This document shows, in pieces, positions 44,856-53,600 of a stretch of DNA of 64,000 nucleotides. Positions within the stretch are counted from its first letter, which is position 1; every line of letters starts with the position of its first letter. A program made the position numbers and the translations under genes. The stretch is from JBNJFY01 sp051747265. Its GTDB lineage: Bacteria; Bacteroidota; Rhodothermia; Balneolales; Balneolaceae. The notes below the pieces were generated by a model. The model was given only the letters and a program-made list of their open reading frames with translations, did no database searches and was not told the DNA's origin. The DNA lies in contig JBNJFY010000003.1 of the NCBI GenBank assembly GCA_051747265.1, positions 248,001-312,000 of the forward strand. The letters run 5' to 3'.

Positions 44856-45206
44856 ATGGCACTATTAATTACCGACACTTGCATCAATTGCGGAGCATGC
44901 GAACCCGAATGTCCCAACCAAGCGATCTACGAACCCGGCATGGAATGGTCCATGGGCGAGGGGACGGATCTGACCGGGATGGTAACCTTGGCCAATGGCG
45001 AAGAAGTTGACGCCGATGAGTATCAAGAGCCCATCTCTGATGAATTCTACTTCATCGTTGCTGACAAATGTACCGAGTGTAAAGGGTTCCACGACGAGGA
45101 GCAGTGTATTTCCTTCTGCCCCGTACCCGACTGCATCATCGTTGATCCGGATCATGAAGAAACCGAAGACGAATTGATGGAAAAAGTTGATCTGCTACAT
45201 GCCTAA
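44856..45206 (+). CDS. 2[4Fe-4S] ferredoxin, Alvin type (second copy)
   Basis: A 116-residue paralogue of the ferredoxin at 38473, with the same cysteine numbers (9/12/15/19 and 72/75/84/88). The second motif again has the eight-residue insertion. The C-terminus is more acidic. ATG 44856 was chosen by likeness to the paralogue; the 44802 frame adds 18 unconserved residues. It lies 50 bp upstream of korA, so it is the likely electron acceptor of KorAB and possible donor to the Nuo complex. Confidence 0.93.
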   Translation: MALLITDTCINCGACEPECPNQAIYEPGMEWSMGEGTDLTGMVTLANGEEVDADEYQEPISDEFYFIVADKCTECKGFHDEEQCISFCPVPDCIIVDPDHEETEDELMEKVDLLHA

Positions 45207-45256
45207 AGTGCGTGTGGTGAAATCGTATTGATACCAGCAAATAAAGCCCCAAGATA

Positions 45257-47104
45257 ATGACCAAGAATGTTTTATCACCCACGATGAGAAAAGTGGTGGT
45301 CCGGTTCTCCGGCGACTCCGGCGATGGTATGCAGTTAACGGGAGACATGTTCTCCCAGGCTTCCGGATCAGCAGGAAACGACCTGACCACCGTTCCGGAC
45401 TTTCCCGCTGAAATCCGAGCTCCCCAAGGGAGTGTGGGAGGCGTATCCAGCTTCCAGGTGCAGATCGGGGAAACCGAAATTTACACTCCGGGCGATAAAG
45501 TGGACGTTCTGGTGGTCATGAATCCGGCGGCACTGAAGGCTAACCTGGAGTTCTTGAAACCAGGCGGTATGATCATCGCTGATAAGGATAGTTTTAACCG
45601 TCGTTACCTGAAGAAAGCGGACTATGACGAGAATCCGCTGGAAGACGGTTCCTTGTCCGAATATCGCGTGATCTCCGCTCCCATGACCTCCATGACCAAA
45701 GAGGCGCTGAAAGATCTGGGTTTGGAGATGCAGGCCATGACCCGCAGCAAGAATATGTTTGCCTTGGGTATGGTGTTCTTCCTGTTTAGCCGTCCACTGG
45801 AAAATACGATAGCTTACTTGGAGAAGAAGTTTGGCAAGAAACCCAAGTTGGTAGAAGCCAATACACTGGCCCTGCAGGCTGGATATAGCTTCGCGGATAG
45901 CGTGGAGATTATGGCGCCGTCGGTCATTATTCCCCCGGCCAGTTTGCCCAAGGGTGCTTATCGCAATATCAACGGGAATACAGCTACTGCTTGGGGATTA
46001 TTGGCCGCATCGCATCGCAGCGGTCGACAGCTATCGCTGAGTTCCTATCCCATTACGCCGGCCTCCGAAATTTTACATGAAATCGCCGCGCGTAAAGATA
46101 TGGGCGCCATTGTGCTGCAAGCGGAAGACGAAATTGCGGCCATCAGTGCTGCCATCGGGGCTTCGTTTGCCGGAAATCTATCGGTAACCAGTACCTCTGG
46201 GCCGGGTGTTTCCTTGAAGACCGAAGCCATGGGCTTGGCGGTTATTGCTGAGTTACCTGTGGTGATCATTAATGTGCAGCGAGCCGGGCCTTCTACGGGC
46301 TTGCCCACCAAAACCGAGCAGGGCGATTTGATGCAAGCGCTTTATGGACGTCATGGGGAAGCACCCATGGTGGTAATCGCGGCCAGTTCGCCGGATGATT
46401 GTTTCAACTACGCGTATGAGGCCAGTCGCATTGCCATGGAACACATGACGCCGGTGATGATGATGTCCGATTCGTATCTGTCCAGCGGTACCAGCCCGTG
46501 GCGCATTCCCGAACTGGATGAGATGCCGGAAATCAATATCCCCGAATATGATGGAGATCCCGAAGAGTGGCAGCCCTATATGCGTGAGCCCGATTATTTA
46601 AATCGCTACTGGAAGAAACCGGGCGATAAAGGGTTTGAACACCGCATCGGTGGATTGGAGAAAAAAGAGGTCACCGGTAATCTGACCTACGAACCGCTCA
46701 ATCACCAGAAGATGGTGCAAACACGTCAAGAAAAGATTGAGCGCATTGCCCATAAAATTCCCCGACAGAAAGTGGTGGGCGCGCAATCCGGCGACTTGTT
46801 GGTCGTAGGTTGGGGCAGTACCCATGGCGCCATCAATACCGCAATGACCGAACTGCTGGAAGAGGGGCATGACAATATTGGGTTCGCCCACTTCAACTAT
46901 ATCAGTCCGCTACCTAAGAACACTGCCGATATCTTCGACAACTTCGATGAGATTTTAGTTTGTGAATTGAACAACGGACAGTTTGTGCAGTATTTGCGCT
47001 CTAAATTGCCCGACTTCAAATACAAGCGATTCAATAAGATACAAGGGCAGCCTTTCTTCGTATCCGAAATAAAATCCGAGATTTTAAAGCATATAGAGGA
47101 CTAA
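45257..47104 (+). CDS. korA: 2-oxoacid:ferredoxin oxidoreductase alpha subunit (gamma-alpha fusion)
   Basis: A 615-residue subunit in which the gamma domain (RFSGDSGDGMQLTGDMFSQ, about 15-35) is fused in front of the alpha domain (SSYPITPASEILHEI at about 260). This fusion is typical of Kor/Vor enzymes of Bacteroidota and Actinobacteria. Together with KorB it would oxidise 2-oxoglutarate to succinyl-CoA with ferredoxin as acceptor, replacing or supplementing the NAD-linked dehydrogenase. The substrate could also be another 2-oxoacid. KorB begins 1 nt after its stop, indicating coupling. Confidence 0.92.
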   Translation: MTKNVLSPTMRKVVVRFSGDSGDGMQLTGDMFSQASGSAGNDLTTVPDFPAEIRAPQGSVGGVSSFQVQIGETEIYTPGDKVDVLVVMNPAALKANLEFLKPGGMIIADKDSFNRRYLKKADYDENPLEDGSLSEYRVISAPMTSMTKEALKDLGLEMQAMTRSKNMFALGMVFFLFSRPLENTIAYLEKKFGKKPKLVEANTLALQAGYSFADSVEIMAPSVIIPPASLPKGAYRNINGNTATAWGLLAASHRSGRQLSLSSYPITPASEILHEIAARKDMGAIVLQAEDEIAAISAAIGASFAGNLSVTSTSGPGVSLKTEAMGLAVIAELPVVIINVQRAGPSTGLPTKTEQGDLMQALYGRHGEAPMVVIAASSPDDCFNYAYEASRIAMEHMTPVMMMSDSYLSSGTSPWRIPELDEMPEINIPEYDGDPEEWQPYMREPDYLNRYWKKPGDKGFEHRIGGLEKKEVTGNLTYEPLNHQKMVQTRQEKIERIAHKIPRQKVVGAQSGDLLVVGWGSTHGAINTAMTELLEEGHDNIGFAHFNYISPLPKNTADIFDNFDEILVCELNNGQFVQYLRSKLPDFKYKRFNKIQGQPFFVSEIKSEILKHIED

Positions 47105-47105
47105 G

Positions 47106-48137
47106 ATGAAAACCGATGTCAAAAATAACGGAAGTGCTTTAACCATCAAGGATTTTAAAAGTGATCAGGATGTGCGCTGGTGTCCGGGTTGTGGAGACCA
47201 CATCATTTTGGCCACCATGCAGAAAGTCTTTGCGCAACTGGATGTTCCCAAAGAAAATATTGTAGCGGTCTCAGGTATCGGATGTTCTTCGAGACTCCCG
47301 TACTATCTGGACACCTACGGCATCCATTCCATTCACGGACGCGCGGCCGCAGTGGCCACCGGTCTCAAGTTGGCTAATCCCGAATTGAGCACCTGGATTG
47401 TCTCCGGGGACGGAGACAGCATGGCCATTGGTGGAAATCACTTTATTCACGCCTGTCGCCGCAACGTGGATATGAATATGATCATCTTCAACAACAAGAT
47501 TTACGGCATGACCAAAGGGCAGTCCTCACCGACCACCCCCTTGGGCGTGAAGACCAAAACCGCCCCGGAAGGCACTTACGAACCTTCCTTTACGGTGGGC
47601 GAATTGGCCATCAGCGCGGGAGCCACATTTTTTGCTCGCGTACCGGATAACGATCTGAAGTTGATGGAAAAAGTGATGCTGGCCGCAGATGCCCATGAGG
47701 GCATGGCGGTGATCGAAGTGCTGCAAAACTGTGTGATTTTCACTGATGGCATTCACGAGCAGATTACCGGTAAAGAAACCAAAGATGACAATCAGTTGGT
47801 CTTGGAACATGGAAAGCCAATGGTTTTCGGAAAAGATCAGAAGTATGGATTGCGGATCAATGGTATGAAGCTGGAAAAAGTGCCTTTGAAAGGGGATGAT
47901 CCCGATCAATGGGATACGTTGATCCACGACGCCTCGGAAGATCAGCCGCAGTTGCAGATTGCATTGGCCAAACTTCAGCTACCCGATAACCCGGTAGCTA
48001 TGGGCATCCTTCGGGATGTGGAATCCACCAGTTTCAGCGATCTGCTGCACGATGTGATTGATCAAGTCAAGCAGGATAGTCCCTATAAAAATCTGGGTGA
48101 TCTGTTCCATCAGGGAAACACCTGGCAAATAGATTGA
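47106..48137 (+). CDS. korB: 2-oxoacid:ferredoxin oxidoreductase beta subunit
   Basis: The 343-residue TPP-binding partner of KorA. CPGCGDH at 26-32 and GDGDSMAIGGNH near 100 form the thiamine site. The YGMTKGQSSPTT loop is characteristic of Kor/Por beta subunits. No ferredoxin-type cluster motif is found in the C-terminal part, so the linked ferredoxin gene is the probable acceptor. The stop is 148 bp from nuoA; whether the two units share a transcript is uncertain because the hairpin between them lacks a T-run. Confidence 0.93.
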   Translation: MKTDVKNNGSALTIKDFKSDQDVRWCPGCGDHIILATMQKVFAQLDVPKENIVAVSGIGCSSRLPYYLDTYGIHSIHGRAAAVATGLKLANPELSTWIVSGDGDSMAIGGNHFIHACRRNVDMNMIIFNNKIYGMTKGQSSPTTPLGVKTKTAPEGTYEPSFTVGELAISAGATFFARVPDNDLKLMEKVMLAADAHEGMAVIEVLQNCVIFTDGIHEQITGKETKDDNQLVLEHGKPMVFGKDQKYGLRINGMKLEKVPLKGDDPDQWDTLIHDASEDQPQLQIALAKLQLPDNPVAMGILRDVESTSFSDLLHDVIDQVKQDSPYKNLGDLFHQGNTWQID

Positions 48138-48154
48138 CCAAGGAAAATGCTTCA

Positions 48155-48240
48155 CCTCTCCGACTGGTTAAATTCAGCCGGGGAGGGGAGCCAAATTCTG
48201 AGTAACTAAAAAATTTGATCCTATTTTGGACAATTAGGTG
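48155..48240. promoter_or_regulatory. Hairpin and TTGGACAATT motif upstream of nuoA
   Basis: An imperfect hairpin (48155-48186, CCTCTCC with GGGGAGG) lacks a poly-T tail and may act as an attenuator or mark a processing site. TTGGACAATT lies at 48226-48235, 50 bp before nuoA, and matches the half site at 37752 and 44770. This suggests shared Rrf2-type control but is unproven. Confidence 0.35.
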
Positions 48241-48285
48241 TAAAACTCATAATAAAGTTCAGGCTAACTTTTAACTCCAACTGTA

Positions 48286-48783
48286 ATGCTATCCGAATTT
48301 GGTACCATACTACTCTTTTTGATTATCGGGGCCATGTTTGTGTTGGTCAGTTTGTTTGTGGCCAAGTTGCTCCGGCCGGATCGCCCGAACAAAGAGAAAT
48401 TATCCATTTATGAGTGCGGGGAGGCGCCCATCGGAAACGCCCGGGTGCAATTCAACAACCGCTTCTACATCATCGGTCTGATGTTCTTGATTTTTGAAGT
48501 GGAGATCTTGCTGCTGTTCCCCTGGGTGATGGTATACAAGGAAATCGGCTGGTTTGCCTTTGCCGCCATGGTGGTATTCGTATCACTGATTTTTATCGGA
48601 TTTGCCTATGAATTGGGTAAAGGCCAATTGAAGTGGGATGTGCCCAAGCCCACCATCCCCAGATATGTAGAAGGTGTGGGTGTGGTTATCGGAAATGGCG
48701 AGAGCGAGACCGAAGAACTCCTTGTGGATGTAGAAGAGTCTGCACCATCTGATGAGTCGGAATTAGAATTACAATCCCCTTAA
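48286..48783 (+). CDS. nuoA: NADH-quinone oxidoreductase subunit A
   Basis: Membrane subunit at the junction of the two arms of complex I. Three helices (about 7-28, 62-82, 88-110) and the conserved YECG motif (SIYECGEAPIG) on the loop are present. At 165 residues it is longer than the usual 120-150 because of an acidic C-terminal tail (about 135-165). It starts the nuo operon in this window. Confidence 0.93.
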   Translation: MLSEFGTILLFLIIGAMFVLVSLFVAKLLRPDRPNKEKLSIYECGEAPIGNARVQFNNRFYIIGLMFLIFEVEILLLFPWVMVYKEIGWFAFAAMVVFVSLIFIGFAYELGKGQLKWDVPKPTIPRYVEGVGVVIGNGESETEELLVDVEESAPSDESELELQSP

Positions 48784-48798
48784 TGAAGGTGCTGCGCT

Positions 48799-49344
48799 AT
48801 GGGTTTTCTGGACATGAAATATAAAGATCCCAACATCATCGTCGTTTCGCTGGAAAAGGCGTTGAATTGGGCCCGCAAAAATTCCCTCTGGTACGAACAG
48901 TTCGGTTTGGCCTGCTGCGCTATCGAAATGATGGCCACCGCGGCTTCTCACTATGATTTTGATCGCTTTGGAATTCTGCCACGATCATCACCACGTCAAG
49001 CCGATGTGATGATTGTAGCGGGCACAGTGACCATGAAAATGGCCTCCCGGATCGAACGGTTGTATGAGCAGATGTCCGAACCCCGCTACGTGATCAGTAT
49101 GGGCTCCTGCTCAAACAGCGGCGGACCTTACTGGCAGCATGGTTATCACGTGCTCAAAGGGGTAGACAAAGTGGTACCCGTGGATGTGTATGTGCCCGGA
49201 TGCCCGCCACGCCCAGAAGCACTGCTGGAAGCCTTCATCACCCTGCAAAAGAAAATCGACGGCGAAACAGTAGTCGAAGGTGATGGTCAGGATAAAAAGC
49301 ATAAGACGGAAGTAGCCGTACCCATGAAGGAGATCGAATTATGA
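48799..49344 (+). CDS. nuoB: NADH-quinone oxidoreductase subunit B
   Basis: Carries the terminal [4Fe-4S] cluster N2, which passes electrons to quinone. Ligands are Cys39, Cys40, Cys104 and Cys135 (FGLACCAIE, GSCSNSGG, VPGCPPRP). The 181-residue length is normal. A 4-nt overlap (ATGA) couples it to nuoC. Confidence 0.96.
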   Translation: MGFLDMKYKDPNIIVVSLEKALNWARKNSLWYEQFGLACCAIEMMATAASHYDFDRFGILPRSSPRQADVMIVAGTVTMKMASRIERLYEQMSEPRYVISMGSCSNSGGPYWQHGYHVLKGVDKVVPVDVYVPGCPPRPEALLEAFITLQKKIDGETVVEGDGQDKKHKTEVAVPMKEIEL

Positions 49345-49823
49345 TGACCATGGAATCCATATTTGAATATTTGAACGATAACGTTGAAGGCGTGCAGGAA
49401 TATGTGCCTGCCGAGTTGGGACAGCCGTGGATTACGGTTTCGGCCGGATCCTGGAAAGCGGTAGCCAAATTTCTGCGAGACGACTCCGAACTTCGCTTTA
49501 ACACACTGATGTGTTTGAGTGGAGTTCACTATCCCGATGAGGAAGCCCTGGGCGTAACCTACCATCTGCATTCCACTACCAAAGGGCACACCCTGGTGGT
49601 CAAAGTGAAGGTTCCGGAAGAGGATCCGGTGATACCTTCGGTGGAAACCATCTGGAAAACCGCAGACTGGCACGAGCGTGAGGCTTACGATATGGTCGGG
49701 GTCACCTTCGAAGGTCACCCCAATCTTCGACGCATTCTGACTCCCGTAGACTGGGAAGGCTTTCCGCTGCGCAAGGATTACGAGCAACAGGAATTCTACA
49801 ACGGAGTGACGACGAGGGCATAA
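49341..49823 (+). CDS. nuoC: NADH-quinone oxidoreductase subunit C
   Basis: The 160-residue 30-kDa subunit of the peripheral arm. The signature DWHEREAYDMVGVTFEGHPN and RILTPVDWEGFPLRKDY are present. It is separate from NuoD, not fused as in E. coli. It overlaps both neighbours by 1-4 nt. Confidence 0.95.
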   Translation: MMTMESIFEYLNDNVEGVQEYVPAELGQPWITVSAGSWKAVAKFLRDDSELRFNTLMCLSGVHYPDEEALGVTYHLHSTTKGHTLVVKVKVPEEDPVIPSVETIWKTADWHEREAYDMVGVTFEGHPNLRRILTPVDWEGFPLRKDYEQQEFYNGVTTRA

Positions 49824-50983
49824 TGATGGATCAAAAATTATATACCAACGGTCACGACACCAACACGCTGAACAAACGCGAGATGGTCATCAATATGGGT
49901 CCCCAGCACCCCTCCACCCACGGCGTACTGCGCTTGGAAGTGGTTCTGGATGGCGAGGTGGTCACCAAGGTGACGCCGGATATCGGTTATCTGCATCGCT
50001 GCTTTGAAAAACACGCCGAGGCCCTGGAAGATTACACCAAAGTGATACCATATACGGATCGCATCGATTATGTCTCCGCCATGAACCAAGAGCTGGGCTA
50101 TGTGCTGGCCATAGAAGCGTTGCTGGATATTGAGATTCCCGAGCGGGTAGAGTACATGCGGATTTTGATGTCTGAGCTGCAGCGTATTGCCAGTCACCAG
50201 TTGGCTCTGGGGACCTTCGGATTGGATCTGGGGGCGTTTACGCCGTTTCTGCATCTATTCAGTGAGCGGGAGAAGATCCTGCGCATTTTCGAAAAAGTCA
50301 GTGGCGCTCGATTGCTGTATAACTACATCACCGTGGGCGGTTTGATGCGGGATATTCCTGAAGATTTCAAAGCCGATACCCGGGCTTTTGTGGAATCCTT
50401 CCGCCCCAAAATAAAAGAGTTGAACGATCTACTCACCAACAATAGCATTTTTATTGATCGCACTGCCGACATTGGGGTACTCCCCGCGGAAGTGGCGCTG
50501 AATTACGCGGCCTCCGGCCCTATGTTGCGAGGATCCGGTGTCAAGTGGGATTTGCGTAAAGACGATCCGTATTCCATTTACGATCGCTTTGAATTTGACA
50601 TCCCGGTTGGATCCGGGGAGATGGGAACCGTGGGCGATTCCTGGGATCGCTATATCGTCCGCGTTCGGGAGATGGAAGAGAGCCTCAAAATTATCGAGCA
50701 GGCATTGGATCAAATGCCCGACGAAGGCGACGTCAAGGAAGCCATCCCCCGACGGATTCGCCCCAAAGAAGGGGAAGTCTACATGCGCACCGAGTCTCCC
50801 CGCGGTGAACTGGGATTTTATGTGATCAGCGATAAGTCCGCTGGTCCGTTTCGAGTAAAAGCCCGCACACCCAGTTTTGTGAATTTAAGCATTCTGCCTG
50901 CTATTGCACGAGGCTCCCTGGTGGCCGATTTAGTAGCCATTGTGGGTAGTATCGACATTGTACTGGGCGAGGTTGACCGCTGA
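49823..50983 (+). CDS. nuoD: NADH-quinone oxidoreductase subunit D
   Basis: The 386-residue 49-kDa subunit forming the quinone site with NuoB. GPQHPSTHGVLR near residue 26 and the ESPRGELGFY segment near the end are diagnostic. The ATG overlaps the nuoC stop (TAATG). Length is typical. Confidence 0.96.
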   Translation: MMDQKLYTNGHDTNTLNKREMVINMGPQHPSTHGVLRLEVVLDGEVVTKVTPDIGYLHRCFEKHAEALEDYTKVIPYTDRIDYVSAMNQELGYVLAIEALLDIEIPERVEYMRILMSELQRIASHQLALGTFGLDLGAFTPFLHLFSEREKILRIFEKVSGARLLYNYITVGGLMRDIPEDFKADTRAFVESFRPKIKELNDLLTNNSIFIDRTADIGVLPAEVALNYAASGPMLRGSGVKWDLRKDDPYSIYDRFEFDIPVGSGEMGTVGDSWDRYIVRVREMEESLKIIEQALDQMPDEGDVKEAIPRRIRPKEGEVYMRTESPRGELGFYVISDKSAGPFRVKARTPSFVNLSILPAIARGSLVADLVAIVGSIDIVLGEVDR

Positions 50984-51015
50984 CTGCAAATTGAGAACCT
51001 GATGATCAAAATGAC

Positions 51016-52050
51016 ATGCTGAATTTTCTGCAAAATATCGCACCCTCTTCCACACTGGCGTTGATCATATTTGCCGTTTTGCCGCTGGGCGTGATCCTGG
51101 TATACGCGCTGTTTGCCATCTGGGCGGAACGAAAAGTCGCGGCGCATGCGCAGGATCGGTTAGGTCCTATGCGGGTGGGCGGCTGGCATGGCTGGGCACA
51201 AACTATTGCCGATATGCTCAAATTGCTGCAGAAAGAGGATATCATCCCCACGGATGCCAGTCGATTTTTCTTCAAGTTTGCGCCGGTATTGGTGTTCGCG
51301 GCTTCCTATGGGGCTTTTGCTGTTATCCCTTTTAGCAGCAATTATATCGGAAGCTCCATTAATATCGGCGTGTTTTATCTGTTGGCCATTACCTCACTGC
51401 TCACATTAAGTGTGATTATGGCCGCCTGGGCCTCCAACAATAAATGGTCGTTACTAGGCGGCATGCGAAGTGCGGCGCAGATGGTCAGTTATGAGGTGCC
51501 CACCATTATGTCGGTGTTGTCGGTAATTTTGGTAGCCGGATCCCTGAATTTAATGACCGTCACCGAAATGCAGGTAGGAAACGACACGCTAGGATTTTTG
51601 CCCAACTGGTTGATTTTCCAGAATCCGTTTCTGCTGGTCACCTTTGTGGTGTTTTTCATCTCGCTACTGGCCGAATCGCACCGGGTGCCGTTTGATTTAC
51701 CGGAATCCGAATCCGAACTGGTGGCCGGATACCAAACCGAGTACTCCGGTATGCGTTGGGGAATTTTTATGCTTTCCGAATACGCCGATATGCTGCTGCT
51801 CTCCCTATTGGGGGTGGTACTGTTTTTCGGCGGCTGGAGTAGCCCGTTTGGTGAATTTATGTCCGGTCCGCTGTGGGGTTTCTTCTGGTTCATGCTCAAA
51901 GGGCTGATCCTGGTGTCCGTGATGATGTGGATCCGCTGGACTTTGCCCCGATACCGGGTAGATCAGCTGATGCATATCTGCTGGAGCATTCTGATACCGG
52001 TTTCGTTTGTGAACTTTGTACTAGTCGCCTTGTGGGAAATGCTGTTTTAA
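51016..52050 (+). CDS. nuoH: NADH-quinone oxidoreductase subunit H
   Basis: A 344-residue eight-helix membrane subunit lining the quinone chamber. The conserved loop ESESELVAGYQTEYSGMRWG and the N-terminal AERKVAAHAQDRLGP are intact. The start may be ATG 51016; no clear Shine-Dalgarno helps decide. It lies 32 bp after nuoD; there is no nuoG between them, unlike the usual nuoA-N order. Confidence 0.96.
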   Translation: MLNFLQNIAPSSTLALIIFAVLPLGVILVYALFAIWAERKVAAHAQDRLGPMRVGGWHGWAQTIADMLKLLQKEDIIPTDASRFFFKFAPVLVFAASYGAFAVIPFSSNYIGSSINIGVFYLLAITSLLTLSVIMAAWASNNKWSLLGGMRSAAQMVSYEVPTIMSVLSVILVAGSLNLMTVTEMQVGNDTLGFLPNWLIFQNPFLLVTFVVFFISLLAESHRVPFDLPESESELVAGYQTEYSGMRWGIFMLSEYADMLLLSLLGVVLFFGGWSSPFGEFMSGPLWGFFWFMLKGLILVSVMMWIRWTLPRYRVDQLMHICWSILIPVSFVNFVLVALWEMLF

Positions 52051-52069
52051 ATGATAGGAATGAGCAACT

Positions 52070-52708
52070 ATGGTACAGCTAATTAAAAATAAATGGTCCA
52101 CGTTTAAGTCGATATTTACTGGAATGGGAGTGACTATGCGTCACATGTTCCAGCCCGCGGTGACCATCCAATATCCTGAAGAGCGTGATGTATTACCTCC
52201 AGGAGTTCGAGCCCGCCTGATTGTGGATATCGATGACTGCATCGCGTGTGGACTTTGTGAGCGAGCGTGTCCGGTGGATTGCATCACTATTGAGAAAGTG
52301 AAAGCCACCGATGATGTGGACCTGGGTAAAACATCCACCGGCAACCCCAAAAAATTCTGGTTGGCACAGTTTGATATCGACATGTCTCGCTGCATGTACT
52401 GTGACTTATGCGTGCATCCCTGTCCCACAGAATGTATCACCATGGAGCCGGAGTATGAGTATTCCGAGTATGATCGCACCAACCTAGTGTATCACTTCAG
52501 CAATTTGAGTCCGGCTAAAGTAGCCGAAGTCAAAGAAGCCGCTGAAATCGAGGCCGAAGAGAAAAAACGCAAAAGAGCCGAATCCAAGCGCAAAAAAGCA
52601 GCGGCCAAGAAGAAAAAAGCCATGGAGGCCAAAAAGCAAGCAGCTTCCAATGGGGAAACCCCCAAAAAGAAATCCGCCGATTCCGAAAACAAAACCGAGG
52701 AGAATTAA
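52070..52708 (+). CDS. nuoI: NADH-quinone oxidoreductase subunit I with Lys/Ala-rich tail
   Basis: A 212-residue 2[4Fe-4S] subunit carrying clusters N6a and N6b: Cys57/60/63/67 and Cys108/111/114/118. The core is complete by residue about 148. It is followed by a 60-residue tail rich in Lys, Glu and Ala (about 150-212), which most NuoI proteins lack. The tail could be a coiled coil or a binding segment for a soluble partner such as ferredoxin; that is inference. The ending is clean and in frame with nuoJ 3 nt away. Confidence 0.95.
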   Translation: MVQLIKNKWSTFKSIFTGMGVTMRHMFQPAVTIQYPEERDVLPPGVRARLIVDIDDCIACGLCERACPVDCITIEKVKATDDVDLGKTSTGNPKKFWLAQFDIDMSRCMYCDLCVHPCPTECITMEPEYEYSEYDRTNLVYHFSNLSPAKVAEVKEAAEIEAEEKKRKRAESKRKKAAAKKKKAMEAKKQAASNGETPKKKSADSENKTEEN

Positions 52709-52711
52709 ATC

Positions 52712-53227
52712 ATGGAAATGACAGCCATTTTATTCTACCTGTTTTCCATCCTGACGGTGATCACTGCCGGTATTGTGGTATTCTCTAAGAATATCGTGCA
52801 CTCGGCGTTTTCGCTGATGTTTACTTTGCTGGGAGTAGCCGCCCTCTATGTGCTGTTATATGCCGATTTCATCGCCGCAACTCAGATTCTGGTCTATGTA
52901 GGTGGTATTCTAATTCTGATTTTGTTCGGTGTGATGTTGACAACGCAAGGGAACACCTTCGATTTCAAATCCATCACCGTCAATCTGGTTCCGGCCAGCT
53001 TGCTTTCCCTGGCTACCGCCGCCTTGTTGATTTTTGCCTTTACCACCACCTCATGGAACACTAGCCCAACCATTGAGCGCACGGATACCATTTATGATTT
53101 AGGACTACTGCTCATGGGCGAATACTTACTGCCATTTATTTCTGCCGGCGTGCTTCTGTTGATTGCCATTGTGGCCGCGCTGTTGATGTCCAGTCGAATT
53201 AGTCAAACCAACCCGAAGAGAGGATAG
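52712..53227 (+). CDS. nuoJ: NADH-quinone oxidoreductase subunit J
   Basis: A 171-residue five-helix subunit. LLYADFIAATQILVYVGG is the family signature around the pi-bulge helix. It lies 3 nt after nuoI and 1 nt before nuoK, so the genes are tightly coupled. Confidence 0.94.
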   Translation: MEMTAILFYLFSILTVITAGIVVFSKNIVHSAFSLMFTLLGVAALYVLLYADFIAATQILVYVGGILILILFGVMLTTQGNTFDFKSITVNLVPASLLSLATAALLIFAFTTTSWNTSPTIERTDTIYDLGLLLMGEYLLPFISAGVLLLIAIVAALLMSSRISQTNPKRG

Positions 53228-53228
53228 T

Positions 53229-53564
53229 ATGGAATTCCTAACACAAGAATGGATCACCCAACCGGGGTTGGCGCACTTTTTAACGGTCAGTGCTCTGCTG
53301 TTCTCCCTGGGCCTGATGGCGGTGCTTTCCAAGCGCAATACTATCATGGTGCTTATGGGGGTAGAGCTGATCCTGAACTCCGCTAATCTCAATTTTATCG
53401 CGTTCAGCCGGTTCACCGAATTGTCGTTGGAAGGGCAGATGATCGGGCTGTTTGTGATCATCATTGCCGCGGCTGAGGCGGCGGTGGCCCTGGCCATTAT
53501 TCTGAACATTTACAATCGATTTAACACCATCAATCTCGACGAAATCAGCACCCTGAAAGGCTAA
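53229..53564 (+). CDS. nuoK: NADH-quinone oxidoreductase subunit K
   Basis: A 111-residue three-helix MrpC-like subunit. The acidic residues in GVELILNSANLN (Glu) and AAAEAAVALAI (Glu) are the conserved proton-path carboxylates. Slightly longer than the usual 100 residues at its N-terminus. Confidence 0.95.
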   Translation: MEFLTQEWITQPGLAHFLTVSALLFSLGLMAVLSKRNTIMVLMGVELILNSANLNFIAFSRFTELSLEGQMIGLFVIIIAAAEAAVALAIILNIYNRFNTINLDEISTLKG

Positions 53565-53600
53565 CCGTAACTGTGGCATAAACGCAAACGAGAAAGACTC

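Noticed and set aside
53280..53579. Long minus-strand frames opposite the nuo genes
   Set aside because: All are shadows of Nuo subunits with diagnostic motifs on the plus strand.
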